A DNA stretch of 64,000 nt, taken from NCBI RefSeq assembly GCF_001426865.1, contig NZ_LMFO01000034.1, positions 155,881 through 219,880 on the forward strand, read 5' to 3'. The stretch comes from Paenibacillus sp. Root52 (lineage in GTDB: Bacteria > Bacillota > Bacilli > Paenibacillales > Paenibacillaceae). The position numbers and the translations under genes were made by a program. Numbering within the stretch: the stretch's first letter is position 1; each line of letters opens with the position of its first letter. Shown here piece by piece: positions 15,695-24,670 of the stretch. A model generated the notes under the pieces. That model was not told where the DNA came from. It worked only from the letters and a program-made list of their open reading frames with translations, and made no database searches.

Positions 15695-17569
15695 ATGGTC
15701 AATCGATCGTCATGGAAGCGCACGTTGCGAACGGCAGGCATTACACTTCTGAGTTCAGCATTGCTTGTTACATCTCTAGGTCTAACCGCTCCGTCGGTGA
15801 CTTATGCAGCAGGAGCACGTCAGATGGAATTTCTAGACCGCGGCGTTGTGGCGGTGAAGACGGGGAATGGGGTCTTTGTGAGTTGGCGCTTACTCGGTAC
15901 GGAAGGTTCGAATGTTTCTTTTAACGTGTATCGAGATGGTACGAAGGTGAACGCTTCACCGATTACGAACAGTACTAACCTTCAGGATGCAAGTGGAACG
16001 AACAACTCCAAGTACACGGTTCGAGCAGTCGTAGGTGGGACAGAACAGGCAGCTTCCAAGGTAGCAAGTGTGTGGGGAAATAATTATTTGACGGTACCAC
16101 TCAGTGTTCCCGCTGGTGGGACAACCCCGGACGGAGTTTCATATACCTATAGCGCCAATGATGCAAGTGCAGGTGACTTGGATGGAGACGGTGAGTATGA
16201 GCTCATTGTGAAATGGGATCCCTCGAATGCGAAGGATAATGCGCACAGTGGATATACAGGCGAAGTCTTTATTGATGCATACAAATTAAACGGAACCCGC
16301 CTCTGGCGGATCAGTCTAGGCAAAAACATCCGCGCAGGTGCACATTACACCCAATTCATGGTCTATGACCTAGATGGAGACGGCAAGGCTGAGGTCGCGA
16401 TGAAAACCGCGGACGGCACGAGAGATGGCGTGGGTACAGTAATCGGAGATGGCAGTAAGGATTATCGGAATAGCAGCGGATATGTGTTGTCAGGGCCAGA
16501 GTTCCTAACGGTCTTCAATGGACAGACAGGTAAAGCGCTCTCCACGGTCAATTATGAGCCTGCGCGAGGGACTGTATCAAGTTGGGGGGATAATTACGGT
16601 AACCGTGTGGATCGTTTTCTAGCTACGATTGCTTATTTGGATGGAGAGCGACCGAGTCTAGTCATGGCACGGGGCTACTACACCCGGACAGTGCTTGTGG
16701 CCTACAATTGGCGGAATGGACAATTGACGAAGCAATGGACATTTGATTCGAACACTCCAGGCAATTCAGGTTACGCTGGACAAGGGAATCATAATTTAAG
16801 TGTGGCGGATGTGGATAACGACGGAAAAGATGAGATTATCTATGGTGCGATGGCAGTCGATCATGACGGCAAAGGGTTATACACCACAGGGCTACATCAT
16901 GGCGATGCCATGCATCTGAGTGATCTAGATCCAGATCGGCCGGGGATGGAGGTATTCCAGGTTCATGAGACACCATCCAATGCAGGCATTGAATTCCGTG
17001 ATGCGAGAACAGGTCAGTTAATCTGGGGGATACCAACAACGAAGGACATCGGACGCGGCATGGCTGCGGATATCGATCCGAGATATAGAGGGGCTGAGGT
17101 ATGGGCGAATGGTGCGCTGTATACAGCGAAAGGCCAGAGAATCGGGACAACCGTACCTTCGTCCACGAACTTTGGCATCTGGTGGGATGGTGATCTGCTC
17201 CGCGAACTGTTAGACAGTAACCGTATCGACAAATGGGATTATGTGAATGGGCGAACGGTGAATCTGCTAACTGCCGCTGGAGCTTCCTCCAACAACGGAA
17301 CGAAGTCTACACCGAATCTTCAGGCTGATCTGCTGGGCGACTGGAGAGAGGAAGTGGTATGGCGAACCAACGATAGCTCGGCACTCCGTATTTATACGAC
17401 AACCGCACTCACCGACAAACGAATCTACACGTTGATGCATGATCCGGTGTACCGTCTGGGCGTAGCTTGGCAAAATGTAGCCTATAATCAGCCGCCACAT
17501 ACCAGCTTCTATCTGGGAGAAGGCATGAATCCACCTCCAGTGCCGAATATTCGCATTGCTGGACAATAG
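15695..17569 (+). CDS. Secreted rhamnogalacturonan lyase, PL11 family (YesW-like)
   Basis: The 624-residue protein cleaves the rhamnogalacturonan I backbone of pectin by beta-elimination outside the cell. A Sec signal peptide ends near residue 38 (VTYAAGA). The mature protein starts with RQMEFLDRGVVAV and GVFVSWRLLGTE, followed by calcium-binding propeller loops such as DLDGDGEYELIVKWDPSNAKD, YDLDGDGKAEVAMKTADGT and DVDNDGKDEIIYG, all hallmarks of PL11. The length matches YesW/YesX without added carbohydrate-binding modules. GGGGAGG sets the start. A cre-like site lies upstream. No other pectin gene is adjacent, so it is a stand-alone enzyme here. Confidence 0.92.
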   Translation: MVNRSSWKRTLRTAGITLLSSALLVTSLGLTAPSVTYAAGARQMEFLDRGVVAVKTGNGVFVSWRLLGTEGSNVSFNVYRDGTKVNASPITNSTNLQDASGTNNSKYTVRAVVGGTEQAASKVASVWGNNYLTVPLSVPAGGTTPDGVSYTYSANDASAGDLDGDGEYELIVKWDPSNAKDNAHSGYTGEVFIDAYKLNGTRLWRISLGKNIRAGAHYTQFMVYDLDGDGKAEVAMKTADGTRDGVGTVIGDGSKDYRNSSGYVLSGPEFLTVFNGQTGKALSTVNYEPARGTVSSWGDNYGNRVDRFLATIAYLDGERPSLVMARGYYTRTVLVAYNWRNGQLTKQWTFDSNTPGNSGYAGQGNHNLSVADVDNDGKDEIIYGAMAVDHDGKGLYTTGLHHGDAMHLSDLDPDRPGMEVFQVHETPSNAGIEFRDARTGQLIWGIPTTKDIGRGMAADIDPRYRGAEVWANGALYTAKGQRIGTTVPSSTNFGIWWDGDLLRELLDSNRIDKWDYVNGRTVNLLTAAGASSNNGTKSTPNLQADLLGDWREEVVWRTNDSSALRIYTTTALTDKRIYTLMHDPVYRLGVAWQNVAYNQPPHTSFYLGEGMNPPPVPNIRIAGQ

Positions 17570-17660
17570 GGGACAAGTATCTCGGCGCATTGTATTCTGT
17601 CTGAGATTCTCATAATTCAGTCACATCAGTAACATGACGAATATGGATCAGAGAGTAGAC

Positions 17661-17699
17661 GAAGGAACAGGGTATACACGCTCTGTTCCTTTTCGGCTT
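17661..17699 (+). terminator. Terminator of the PL11 lyase gene
   Basis: AAGGAACAG (17662-17670) pairs with CTGTTCCTT (17683-17691), followed by TTCGGCTTTTTT. Confidence 0.8.
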
Positions 17700-17743
17700 T
17701 TTTCCAGTTGTAAAATGAATTGGGCAAAAATCGGAAAAAACGT

Positions 17744-17772
17744 TTGACAGGTAAAAGGGCTGCCCTTATGAT
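17744..17772 (+). promoter_or_regulatory. Sigma-A promoter of the sulfate-transport operon with embedded palindrome
   Basis: TTGACA (17744-17749), 17 bases, TATGAT (17767-17772). AAGGGCTGCCCTT (17755-17767), a perfect 6-1-6 palindrome, sits between the boxes where a repressor would block polymerase. Confidence 0.7.
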
Positions 17773-17779
17773 ACATATA

Positions 17780-18000
17780 ACTTACTAAACAGGTAGGAAT
17801 AATTAAAAAGACTGTATAACGTGATGAACTTCATGATTCAGTCCAGCAGCAGAGAATGTCATCTGAACAGAATAACGTTCTCACCGTATCGACGGAGGAA
17901 CACCGCAGCACATCGAACGCGATAAAGCATACCCGGCAGCAAGCCGGCATGACTTTAGGAGGGAGAGGTGTGTACAGGTGTCCCTCCGTTATTTGTTTTT
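17780..18000 (+). promoter_or_regulatory. Leader of the sulfate operon with intrinsic terminator (possible attenuator)
   Basis: About 220 nt lie between the promoter and sbp. GGAGGGA (17958-17964) pairs with TCCCTCC (17981-17987) and is followed by GTTATTTGTTTTT, a terminator placed before the operon's first gene. A CCGGC/GCCGG hairpin precedes it (about 17932-17947). GTAGGAATAATTA near 17793 recalls sulfur-control sites. No known riboswitch or T-box core is complete here. Confidence 0.5.
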
Positions 18001-18066
18001 CGGTGACGTTCCAAGCTGTTCAGCCTGTTCATGTAGTCACGCAGATCCACAGGGGGAGTGTTATTG

Positions 18067-19146
18067 ATGAAAAAGAGAGTTCAAAAAGGTATTCTATTTG
18101 GTCTGGCACTGGTGTTGACAGGCGTGCTTGCAGGTTGCGGAGCAAATGGCAGTGATTCTAATGCAACTGGAGCATCTGGAGGGCAGGACAGTGGTGGCGA
18201 TAGCCCGAAAGCCATTGAATTGTTGAATGTATCGTATGATCCGACTCGTGAGCTCTACGAGCAATACAACAAGGCGTTTGCGGCGTATTGGCAGAAGGAA
18301 AAAGGTCAAGACGTGACTATTAAACAGTCTCATGGTGGTTCGGGTAAACAGAGCCGCTCCGTCATTGATGGCTTAGACGCAGACGTGGTTACACTGGCAC
18401 TGGGATATGACATTGATGCGATTGAAGATAAAGGCCTCATTAACGAAGGTTGGCAAGATAAATATGAGCATAACAGCTCCCCATATACATCAACGATTGT
18501 ATTTCTGGTTCGAAAAGGCAATCCAAAAGGCATCAAAGACTGGGATGATCTAATTAAGGGTGACACTCAGGTCATTACACCGAATCCAAAAACATCCGGC
18601 GGAGCCCGCTGGAACTATCTCGCAGCTTGGGGGTATGCGCTCAAGAAGAATAACAATGACGAAGAGGCTGCAAAAGCCTTTGTAGGTGAGCTGTTCAAGC
18701 ACGCACCTGTACTGGATTCCGGTGCACGCGGAGCCACAACAACGTTTGTAGAACGTGGACTTGGCGATGTTCTGCTGGCTTGGGAGAATGAAGCATTCTT
18801 GTCGGTGAAGGAACTGGGTCCGGACAAATTCGATATTGTTGTTCCTTCCGTGAGTATCCTGGCTGAGCCTCCGGTAGCTGTGGTGGACAAAAACGTCGAC
18901 AAAAAGGGAAGCCGTGAAGTTGCCGATGCTTACCTGAAATATCTGTATAGTGAGGAAGGACAGACGATCGCGGCTGAAAACTATTACCGTCCAACCCTGG
19001 ATACCGTGGCTGAGAAGTTCAAGGATCAGTTCCCTGACCTAGAACTGTTCACGCTGAATGATGTATTCGGCACATGGCGGGATACACAAGCGAAACATTT
19101 CAATGATGGCGGGGTCTTTGACCAAATTTACGTTCCGGGCAGTTAA
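18067..19146 (+). CDS. sbp: Sulfate ABC transporter, substrate-binding lipoprotein
   Basis: The 359-residue protein binds sulfate (or thiosulfate) outside the membrane and delivers it to the CysTW permease. The lipobox VLAGC (Cys24) replaces the cleavable signal of Gram-negative Sbp. Family motifs are NVSYDPTRELYEQYN, KQSHGGSGKQSRSVIDGLDADVV and PKTSGGARWNYLAAW. I start at ATG 18067, 8 bases after GGGGGAG; the GTG at 18058 overlaps that site. It is first of the sbp-cysT-cysW operon behind a terminator-bearing leader, suggesting control by sulfur supply. Confidence 0.93.
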   Translation: MKKRVQKGILFGLALVLTGVLAGCGANGSDSNATGASGGQDSGGDSPKAIELLNVSYDPTRELYEQYNKAFAAYWQKEKGQDVTIKQSHGGSGKQSRSVIDGLDADVVTLALGYDIDAIEDKGLINEGWQDKYEHNSSPYTSTIVFLVRKGNPKGIKDWDDLIKGDTQVITPNPKTSGGARWNYLAAWGYALKKNNNDEEAAKAFVGELFKHAPVLDSGARGATTTFVERGLGDVLLAWENEAFLSVKELGPDKFDIVVPSVSILAEPPVAVVDKNVDKKGSREVADAYLKYLYSEEGQTIAAENYYRPTLDTVAEKFKDQFPDLELFTLNDVFGTWRDTQAKHFNDGGVFDQIYVPGS

Positions 19147-19224
19147 GTCTGGGCAATCTGTACTCGATCCTATGGCAAGGAGCCAACCAGCCTGACCGGC
19201 TGAAGGCAAGAGAGGATGACGTTC

Positions 19225-20061
19225 ATGAGCAAGGTAATAGCAACCCGGAGGCGCACGCTTCCGGGATTCGGGTTAACGATGGGATACAGCGTATTTTACC
19301 TTAGCCTTGTTGTATTGATCCCACTGACAGCCCTGGTGTTTAACTCCACAGGTTTGACCTGGTCTATGTTGGTTGAGACAGCTACGAATCCCCGAGTGCT
19401 CGCTTCATTTAAGGTCAGCTTCCTGACCGCAGGTGTGGCGGCTCTAATTAATTTGGGATTAGGGCTGCTCTTGGCATGGGTATTGGTGCGGTATGAATTC
19501 CCGGGTAAACGGCTCTTTGATGCCGTGATTGATCTGCCGTTTGCGTTGCCAACAGCGGTGGCAGGAGTTGCTCTTACGGCACTGTATGCCGGAAACGGCT
19601 GGATTGGGCAGTTTACGGAGCCTCTAGGCATCAAATTAGCCTATTCTCAGGCGGGCATTACACTAGCTCTGATGTTTATTGGTATTCCATTTGTCGTTCG
19701 AACGGTGCAACCGGTATTAGAAGAGCTGGAAGCCGAGGTTGAGGAGGCGGCTGCAACGTTAGGGGCAGGAAGATGGCGGATATTCCGTACCATTCTACTT
19801 CCGGATCTTATTCCCCCACTGCTGACAGGCTTCGCGTTGGCGTTTGCCCGAGGTATTGGAGAATTTGGCTCGGTCGTGTTTATTTCAGGCAATATGCCGA
19901 TGAAAACGGAGATTGCGCCGCTGCTCATTATGGCGAAGCTTGAACAGTTTGATTACGCAGGAGCTACGGCTGTCGCTTTGCTGCTGTTGCTGGTTTCATT
20001 TATCCTGTTGCTGGTCATTAACTCTTTGCAACGATGGAGCCGGAAGGCAGGCAGGGCGTAA
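19225..20061 (+). CDS. cysT: Sulfate ABC transporter permease CysT
   Basis: About 278 residues with six predicted membrane segments. The ABC permease EAA loop is seen as EVEEAAATLGAGRWRIFRTILLPDLIP, the surface that contacts the ATPase. The later GEFGSVVFISGN stretch is typical of CysT/CysU. AGAGG lies 9 bases before ATG 19225; the ATG at 19216 is an alternative. It follows sbp by about 80 bp in the same transcript. Confidence 0.93.
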   Translation: MSKVIATRRRTLPGFGLTMGYSVFYLSLVVLIPLTALVFNSTGLTWSMLVETATNPRVLASFKVSFLTAGVAALINLGLGLLLAWVLVRYEFPGKRLFDAVIDLPFALPTAVAGVALTALYAGNGWIGQFTEPLGIKLAYSQAGITLALMFIGIPFVVRTVQPVLEELEAEVEEAAATLGAGRWRIFRTILLPDLIPPLLTGFALAFARGIGEFGSVVFISGNMPMKTEIAPLLIMAKLEQFDYAGATAVALLLLLVSFILLLVINSLQRWSRKAGRA

Positions 20062-20192
20062 TAGATTCGAATCGGTGCACCCTAATGAATGCTATATCCA
20101 CCGTGTGCAAGAGCCGCGGGAATATCTAGGCATTCAATAGGTTGTTATCTGATGGTAGCTTTTCACTTATCCCACTGAAGGAGGTGCAGCGT

Positions 20193-21068
20193 ATGGCGGG
20201 TTCTGTTCCGCTGAGTCCTGCTTCGCGCATACCAAGTGGCCCTGGGCCAAACCGTGCAACCACGGAGGCTCCTTGGGTCAAATGGCTGTTAATTGGACTG
20301 GCAGGTCTAGTATTGTTGTGGTTGCTTATTTTGCCACTGGTCATCGTCTTAATGGAGGCATTGAAGCAAGGATGGGGAGTCTATATCGCCGCTCTGACCG
20401 AGCCTGATGCGATGTCTGCTCTGAAGCTGACGCTGCTCGTTGCAGCAATTACGGTGCCACTCAATACGATATTTGGTGTGGCAGCAGCTTGGGTCATTAC
20501 GAAGTTCCAGTTCCGGGGTAAAGGAATCATGATCACGTTAATCGACCTTCCTTTCTCCATTTCTCCCGTTGTCGGCGGGTTGATCTTTGTATTGGTGTTT
20601 GGCTCTAATGGTTGGTTCGGCCCATGGCTGGCTGAGCATGATATCAAAATAATTTTTGCACTGCCAGGCATTGTGCTGGCGACACTGTTCATCACGTTCC
20701 CCTTCGTGGCAAGGGAATTAATCCCGCTCATGGAGGATCAGGGAACCCGTGAAGAGGAAGCGGCGGTGACGCTTGGAGCCTCGGGATGGCGGATCTTCTG
20801 GAACGTCACGTTACCCAATATTAAGTGGGGACTGCTCTACGGTATTATTTTGTGTAATGCTCGTGCGATGGGCGAGTTCGGGGCGGTATCCGTCGTGTCT
20901 GGGCATATTCGTGGTGAGACCAACACACTGCCGCTGCATGTCGAGATTTTGTATAACGAATATCAATTCTCGGCATCTTTCGCCGTCGCTTCATTGCTGC
21001 TGATTCTTGCTCTGGCAACGCTCCTAGTCAAGAGCTGGCTGGGACATAAGAATGTGAGTGAACGATGA
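20193..21068 (+). CDS. cysW: Sulfate ABC transporter permease CysW
   Basis: About 291 residues, partner of CysT in the sulfate channel. The EAA loop reads EEEAAVTLGASGWRIFWNVTLPNI and the family segment ARAMGEFGAVSVVSGHIRGETNTLPLHVEILYNEY is clear. ATG 20193 is chosen for its AAGGAGG site; the earlier in-frame ATG is not supported. The usual CysA ATPase gene does not follow; the next gene is a yezD-like one. The ATPase must therefore be supplied from elsewhere. Confidence 0.93.
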   Translation: MAGSVPLSPASRIPSGPGPNRATTEAPWVKWLLIGLAGLVLLWLLILPLVIVLMEALKQGWGVYIAALTEPDAMSALKLTLLVAAITVPLNTIFGVAAAWVITKFQFRGKGIMITLIDLPFSISPVVGGLIFVLVFGSNGWFGPWLAEHDIKIIFALPGIVLATLFITFPFVARELIPLMEDQGTREEEAAVTLGASGWRIFWNVTLPNIKWGLLYGIILCNARAMGEFGAVSVVSGHIRGETNTLPLHVEILYNEYQFSASFAVASLLLILALATLLVKSWLGHKNVSER

Positions 21069-21258
21069 GTGAAGGCTAAGTATGATAAAAATGGAACCTT
21101 AACTGGTTAACGGAAAATACCGATTGACAGCTACTGGAAGCCCTGATATTGTATAATCCAAGTATATAGGTTGGATAAGAATGTTTTATAAGTCGGATGG
21201 ATATAAGTACGTGTTCAAGTAATATTGCGGGCACAGCCCGAGAAGAGGAGGCGGCTCT

Positions 21259-21501
21259 ATGGCTAAGCCGTTGAAAGTGGATGAGGTATGGATGGACAGA
21301 ATCGCTGGACAGCTCAATGACATGGAGTTTGGGTCGCTGCACATCGTGGTACACGAGGGTCAGATTGTACAGATGGAGCGAACGGAACGTAAGCGTTTTG
21401 AAAATACACCGACAAGCAGCGCCTCCAAATCCGGCGGTGCTGCACGGAACAACACACCTCGTTCGTTGCGCGGCTCCAATGCCAGCGGTGCGAAGGGATA
21501 G
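21259..21501 (+). CDS. YezD-family small protein (DUF2292)
   Basis: 80 residues. The N-terminal half (DRIAGQLNDMEFGSLHIVVHEGQIVQMERTERKRF) matches the short YezD-type domain, and the C-terminal third is a low-complexity Ser/Gly/Asn/Arg tail. In B. subtilis, yezD lies in a sulfur-assimilation cluster, and here too it follows sulfate-transport genes. Its molecular role is unknown. GAGGAGG precedes the ATG. The 190-bp gap from cysW contains TTGACA at about 21123, so it may have its own promoter. Confidence 0.8.
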   Translation: MAKPLKVDEVWMDRIAGQLNDMEFGSLHIVVHEGQIVQMERTERKRFENTPTSSASKSGGAARNNTPRSLRGSNASGAKG

Positions 21502-21625
21502 CGTGAGGTAGTGAGATGGATTGTTACGGAGGCAGGGAGATGTACGAGATAATGCATCATTAGATTGTTGAAGATGTCTCCAGCAGAGCTGTTTCGTGCG
21601 AAGAACAGCAATACGATGGGTAAAA

Positions 21626-21662
21626 CAAAGAGAAGCCGCAGGATGCGAGCTTCTCTTTGTTT
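21626..21662 (+). terminator. Terminator after the yezD-like gene
   Basis: Perfect 11-bp arms CAAAGAGAAGC (21626-21636) and GCTTCTCTTTG (21649-21659), then TTTG. Confidence 0.8.
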
Positions 21663-21766
21663 GTTGACTATAGTGGACAATATGGATTAACCGCCCTTAT
21701 AGGTCGGTCTATTGTTGTGCCGTGGTGTTTCATAGATAGCTGCGAATGTAGTCCAGCCAGTCTGCG

Positions 21767-22666
21767 CTACTCGTCCACTTTGGTACCCGATTTGCGCGTT
21801 GTATTCACTTCAATCTCCGCAGAAGCTTCCTTTGCCGGCTCTAGCTCTGTATGCCCTGCATAAGGACGTTCACTACGAGAACTTGTACCTGTCAGACGAA
21901 AACCAGACACAAACAATATGAGCTGCAAGCCCAGTGCGTAAGGAGCGGTCACAGGTCCAATAAGGTGCAGCAGAGAGCAGAGTGCAATGAGCGCATATAA
22001 CACCTTGGTCATGGTACCTGATGCACCTGGTTTCCCGCGGCGAGGACTAGTCAAGAGCAGATAACCATAGAGTACCGTAATACATAGGGAAATGAAGCGA
22101 ATCCAGAACAATGCGTAGGCCCAGCCATGCCAGAACGGTTGATTCAGTCCTTGCTGAACAATGATGAAATCAGCGGTTAGATACAGTAATGCTGCTACAG
22201 CAAGAGGCTCGACCGCAGGACGAATCACATTCCAGACGGCTTCCCACCAATGCACCGATTGTGTTTGGCTGCGTAGTTCTTCCGATAGGCTGGAGCTTTC
22301 TCGCTCTAGGGCTCTATGCATTAAGGTTAGCCGCGCAGGATCGGGGTCTTGAATGCAGCTACGAATCTGATCCTGAAGCTGTGGCGATAAGCTAACTGCT
22401 GTTCTACACGCCAGCATGGCGTTAAGCAATTCGTGCTGCTCAGCTTCCGTGCGTGTAGATTGCCTATTTTCAATAAAAGTGAGTTGCCCGAGCAGTGGTG
22501 TCGTTATGTATAATGTATCTCGTATCGCTTGTGTTCTCCGGTCTCGACTTCGTCTAATTTCGGTGGCAGACCATATGTATATGCCTAGGAAAAGGGCAAT
22601 GATTCCGAGCAATAAGGCTACGAAGCCTGGATATGAGAACAGAAAAAACATCCAACGTTGCAGCAC
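21767..22666 (-). CDS. Multi-pass membrane protein of unknown function
   Basis: About 299 residues. One N-terminal membrane helix (about 8-30) is followed by a basic, charged cytoplasmic-looking segment to about residue 140. Four or so helices follow (about 155-255), then a hydrophilic tail. I start at the GTG at 22666 because AAAGGAGGACC lies directly upstream; a longer reading from 22831 has no such site. I do not recognise the family. A small gene is encoded divergently about 100 bp away. Confidence 0.6.
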   Translation of the reverse strand: MLQRWMFFLFSYPGFVALLLGIIALFLGIYIWSATEIRRSRDRRTQAIRDTLYITTPLLGQLTFIENRQSTRTEAEQHELLNAMLACRTAVSLSPQLQDQIRSCIQDPDPARLTLMHRALERESSSLSEELRSQTQSVHWWEAVWNVIRPAVEPLAVAALLYLTADFIIVQQGLNQPFWHGWAYALFWIRFISLCITVLYGYLLLTSPRRGKPGASGTMTKVLYALIALCSLLHLIGPVTAPYALGLQLILFVSGFRLTGTSSRSERPYAGHTELEPAKEASAEIEVNTTRKSGTKVDE

Positions 22667-22766
22667 AGTTGGTCCTCCTTTGTACGAAAGTTGGGCGTAG
22701 CATAAATCCCGGTTATATAAGCTTCTCTCACTATTACACAGGAAGTAGTTGAGTTCAAGCAGAAAG

Positions 22767-23039
22767 ATGGGAATGGAAGAAGAGCAGCAGCGTTTATATG
22801 ATACGGCTATGGAAGAGATTGAACGAAACAAGGGAAAAGAATATTCTTACGACGATGCACGCGAACTTGTAGATCAGGGGAAGACCATGGCTAGTGGATC
22901 GTGGAGGATGAAGGTGGATGATCGAGGGAGGTTGTGGCTCGGTCAGTTACTGATAGACCTATCTTATCAATGGATAATGCCTACTTATATTCCACCTGTG
23001 TTATTGTTAATATCATGGCATAAGGTAACAAGAGCGTAA
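22767..23039 (+). CDS. Small protein with C-terminal membrane segment, unknown
   Basis: About 90 residues: an acidic helical N-terminus (MEEEQQRLYDTAMEEIERN), a central charged part, and a hydrophobic C-terminus (QWIMPTYIPPVLLLISW). The ribosome site is weak; TTG 22749 and ATG 22773 are alternatives. It lies just ahead of a GNAT gene and may be co-transcribed. The family is unknown, and the gene could be spurious. Confidence 0.45.
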   Translation: MGMEEEQQRLYDTAMEEIERNKGKEYSYDDARELVDQGKTMASGSWRMKVDDRGRLWLGQLLIDLSYQWIMPTYIPPVLLLISWHKVTRA

Positions 23040-23072
23040 TTGTAATTTAGTATATTGGGGAGGGTTTATTTC

Positions 23073-23486
23073 ATGGATCACGTTATCGTTGAACACGCAC
23101 CACCAGCCGTAGCCGAGTATTTATCTTTGCGAGAGATCGCAGGGATGAGTCCGAGAAGTCGTGAGGGCGCTGAGCGAGGATTGCCGAATAGTCTATTTGC
23201 GGTGTGTTTGCGACAAGATGATGTGCTTATTGGTATGGGACGAGTGGTGGGAGACGATGGTTGTTTCTATCAAGTGGTCGATATCGTTGTACATCCAGAC
23301 GAGCAGGGAAAAGGGTATGGCAAGCTGATCATGAACGAGATCATGAAGTATCTGAAAGAGAACGTACCTGCCCGTGCCCTGGTGAGCCTACTAGCGGATG
23401 TTCCAGCGGATCGGTTGTATGCTCAGTTTGGCTTCGAATATACTAGCCCACAATCAGAAGGTATGTGGTGGAGACAAGAAGGATAG
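23073..23486 (+). CDS. GNAT-family N-acetyltransferase
   Basis: About 137 residues, the usual single-domain size. The acetyl-CoA-binding motif A reads VVDIVVHPDEQGKGYGKLIMNEIM (about 72-95), with the QGKGYG pyrophosphate loop. The C-terminal YAQFGFEYTSPQSEGMWW is typical of a widespread Gram-positive branch of unknown substrate. GGGGAGG supports ATG 23073. Confidence 0.87.
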   Translation: MDHVIVEHAPPAVAEYLSLREIAGMSPRSREGAERGLPNSLFAVCLRQDDVLIGMGRVVGDDGCFYQVVDIVVHPDEQGKGYGKLIMNEIMKYLKENVPARALVSLLADVPADRLYAQFGFEYTSPQSEGMWWRQEG

Positions 23487-23510
23487 CTCGTTCAACACCA
23501 TACATAATGA

Positions 23511-23657
23511 GTGAGGTTACCATGGGAGACTGTTCACAGTAATCCAGATACAGAATAGAGAACCGCTGTTTACTTGCAGGATTGCATTAAAGTTGAGCTG
23601 GTGCATGGTGTGATTCAGCATGGGCTGGTTGGATCTTTTGAAATGAACGATCGCTAA
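23511..23657 (+). pseudogene. Short interrupted ORF before a strong terminator
   Basis: Reading from GTG 23511 gives 15 codons, an in-frame TAG (23556-23558), then 32 more codons (RTAVYLQDCIKVELVHGV...) to TAA at 23655. The downstream part has protein-like composition and ends 22 bp before a perfect terminator, which suggests the remnant of a small gene. The family is not recognised. Confidence 0.35.
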
Positions 23658-23679
23658 ATTAATAGATAGGCTATAGGGG

Positions 23680-23701
23680 GCCGCATATGCGGCTTTTTTT
23701 G
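23680..23701 (+). terminator. Intrinsic terminator
   Basis: Perfect palindrome GCCGCATATGCGGC (23680-23693) followed by eight T residues or nearly so. It ends transcription after the GNAT gene and the interrupted ORF. Confidence 0.9.
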
Positions 23702-23958
23702 TCATTACCGAATGTATACTTCATTAAGTTATTGCGGTTTGTGCGAATTACCTTAGTTATCATTCTTGGAATGTTCCAGGTTGTGGGTGCTTGAAGAGGC
23801 AAAAACAGAGGGTTGACTGAATTCATCGCTATTCCCCGTTTACAAGCGAGGCTGTTCGGTTTAAGATGGCGTGAGCCGTTTAAGGTTATAATAGTAGATT
23901 AGGTATCACAATAACGGTACGTTCGCATAATGAAATATATAGAAAAGAGGGATTAGAT

Positions 23959-24591
23959 ATGAAAGTAGCTATTTTTGGAGCAACCGGAGCAATTGGGAAG
24001 ACAATCTTGTGGGAGTTAATGGATCGTGGGCATGAAGTGACTGCGATTGTTCGTGACCCATCGAAGGTTGAGATGAAGCATGAGCGTCTGCGTGTAGAAC
24101 AAGGGGATTTGCTTAACCCAGATCAGGTGGCTGATTTTACAGCAGGTCAGGAAGCGGTAGTGAGTGCATATGGCCCGAAATTTGGCTCCGAGGAAGAGTT
24201 GCTTGAAGTTACGCGTTCACTCATTGAGGGTGTTCGACGTGGTAAAGCGGCTCGTCTCGTTGTTGTTGGCGGAGCGGGAAGTTTGCTGACGGATTCGAAT
24301 GAAATGCTGATGGACACACCGGGGTTCCCTGAAGAAGTCAAACCGCTTGCGAAGGCTCATGCAGATGCATATGAGATCCTTGCGGAATCGGATATTAACT
24401 GGACGTATATGAGCCCAGCAGCGACGATTACGACAGGACAACGGACAGGTCAATTCCGAATCGGGATGAATCGTGTTGTAACGGACGACCTTGGCGAGAG
24501 CACGATATCGATTGGTGACTTTGCAGCAGCTCTGGTGGACGAGCTGGATGATCCGCAATTTATTCAATCACGCTTTACGTTAGCGTACTAA
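23959..24591 (+). CDS. NAD(P)H-binding oxidoreductase (atypical SDR, YwnB-like)
   Basis: The 210-residue protein has the Rossmann motif GATGAIG near the N-terminus (7-13), GDLLNPDQV, and VVVGGAGSL, typical of atypical SDRs that bind NAD(P) but lack the YxxxK catalytic pair. Relatives include B. subtilis YwnB, in some genomes controlled by a YwnA-type Rrf2 regulator. The substrate is unknown. GAGGGATTAG precedes the ATG. Confidence 0.82.
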   Translation: MKVAIFGATGAIGKTILWELMDRGHEVTAIVRDPSKVEMKHERLRVEQGDLLNPDQVADFTAGQEAVVSAYGPKFGSEEELLEVTRSLIEGVRRGKAARLVVVGGAGSLLTDSNEMLMDTPGFPEEVKPLAKAHADAYEILAESDINWTYMSPAATITTGQRTGQFRIGMNRVVTDDLGESTISIGDFAAALVDELDDPQFIQSRFTLAY

Positions 24592-24670
24592 TTGTAGTAA
24601 AAGAGCACATCTAATGTAACAAAGAATACAGGAGCACGAATTCCTTGAAATATGCTTGGGGAGGGATGAG

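Noticed and set aside
17890..17990. T-box or S-box (SAM) riboswitch before sbp
   Set aside because: GGAGGAACACCGCAGC resembles the T-box core AGGGTGGNACCGCG but with insertions, and no specifier loop is evident. The S-box core (ATCAAGAG, CCCGGCAACC) is not present.
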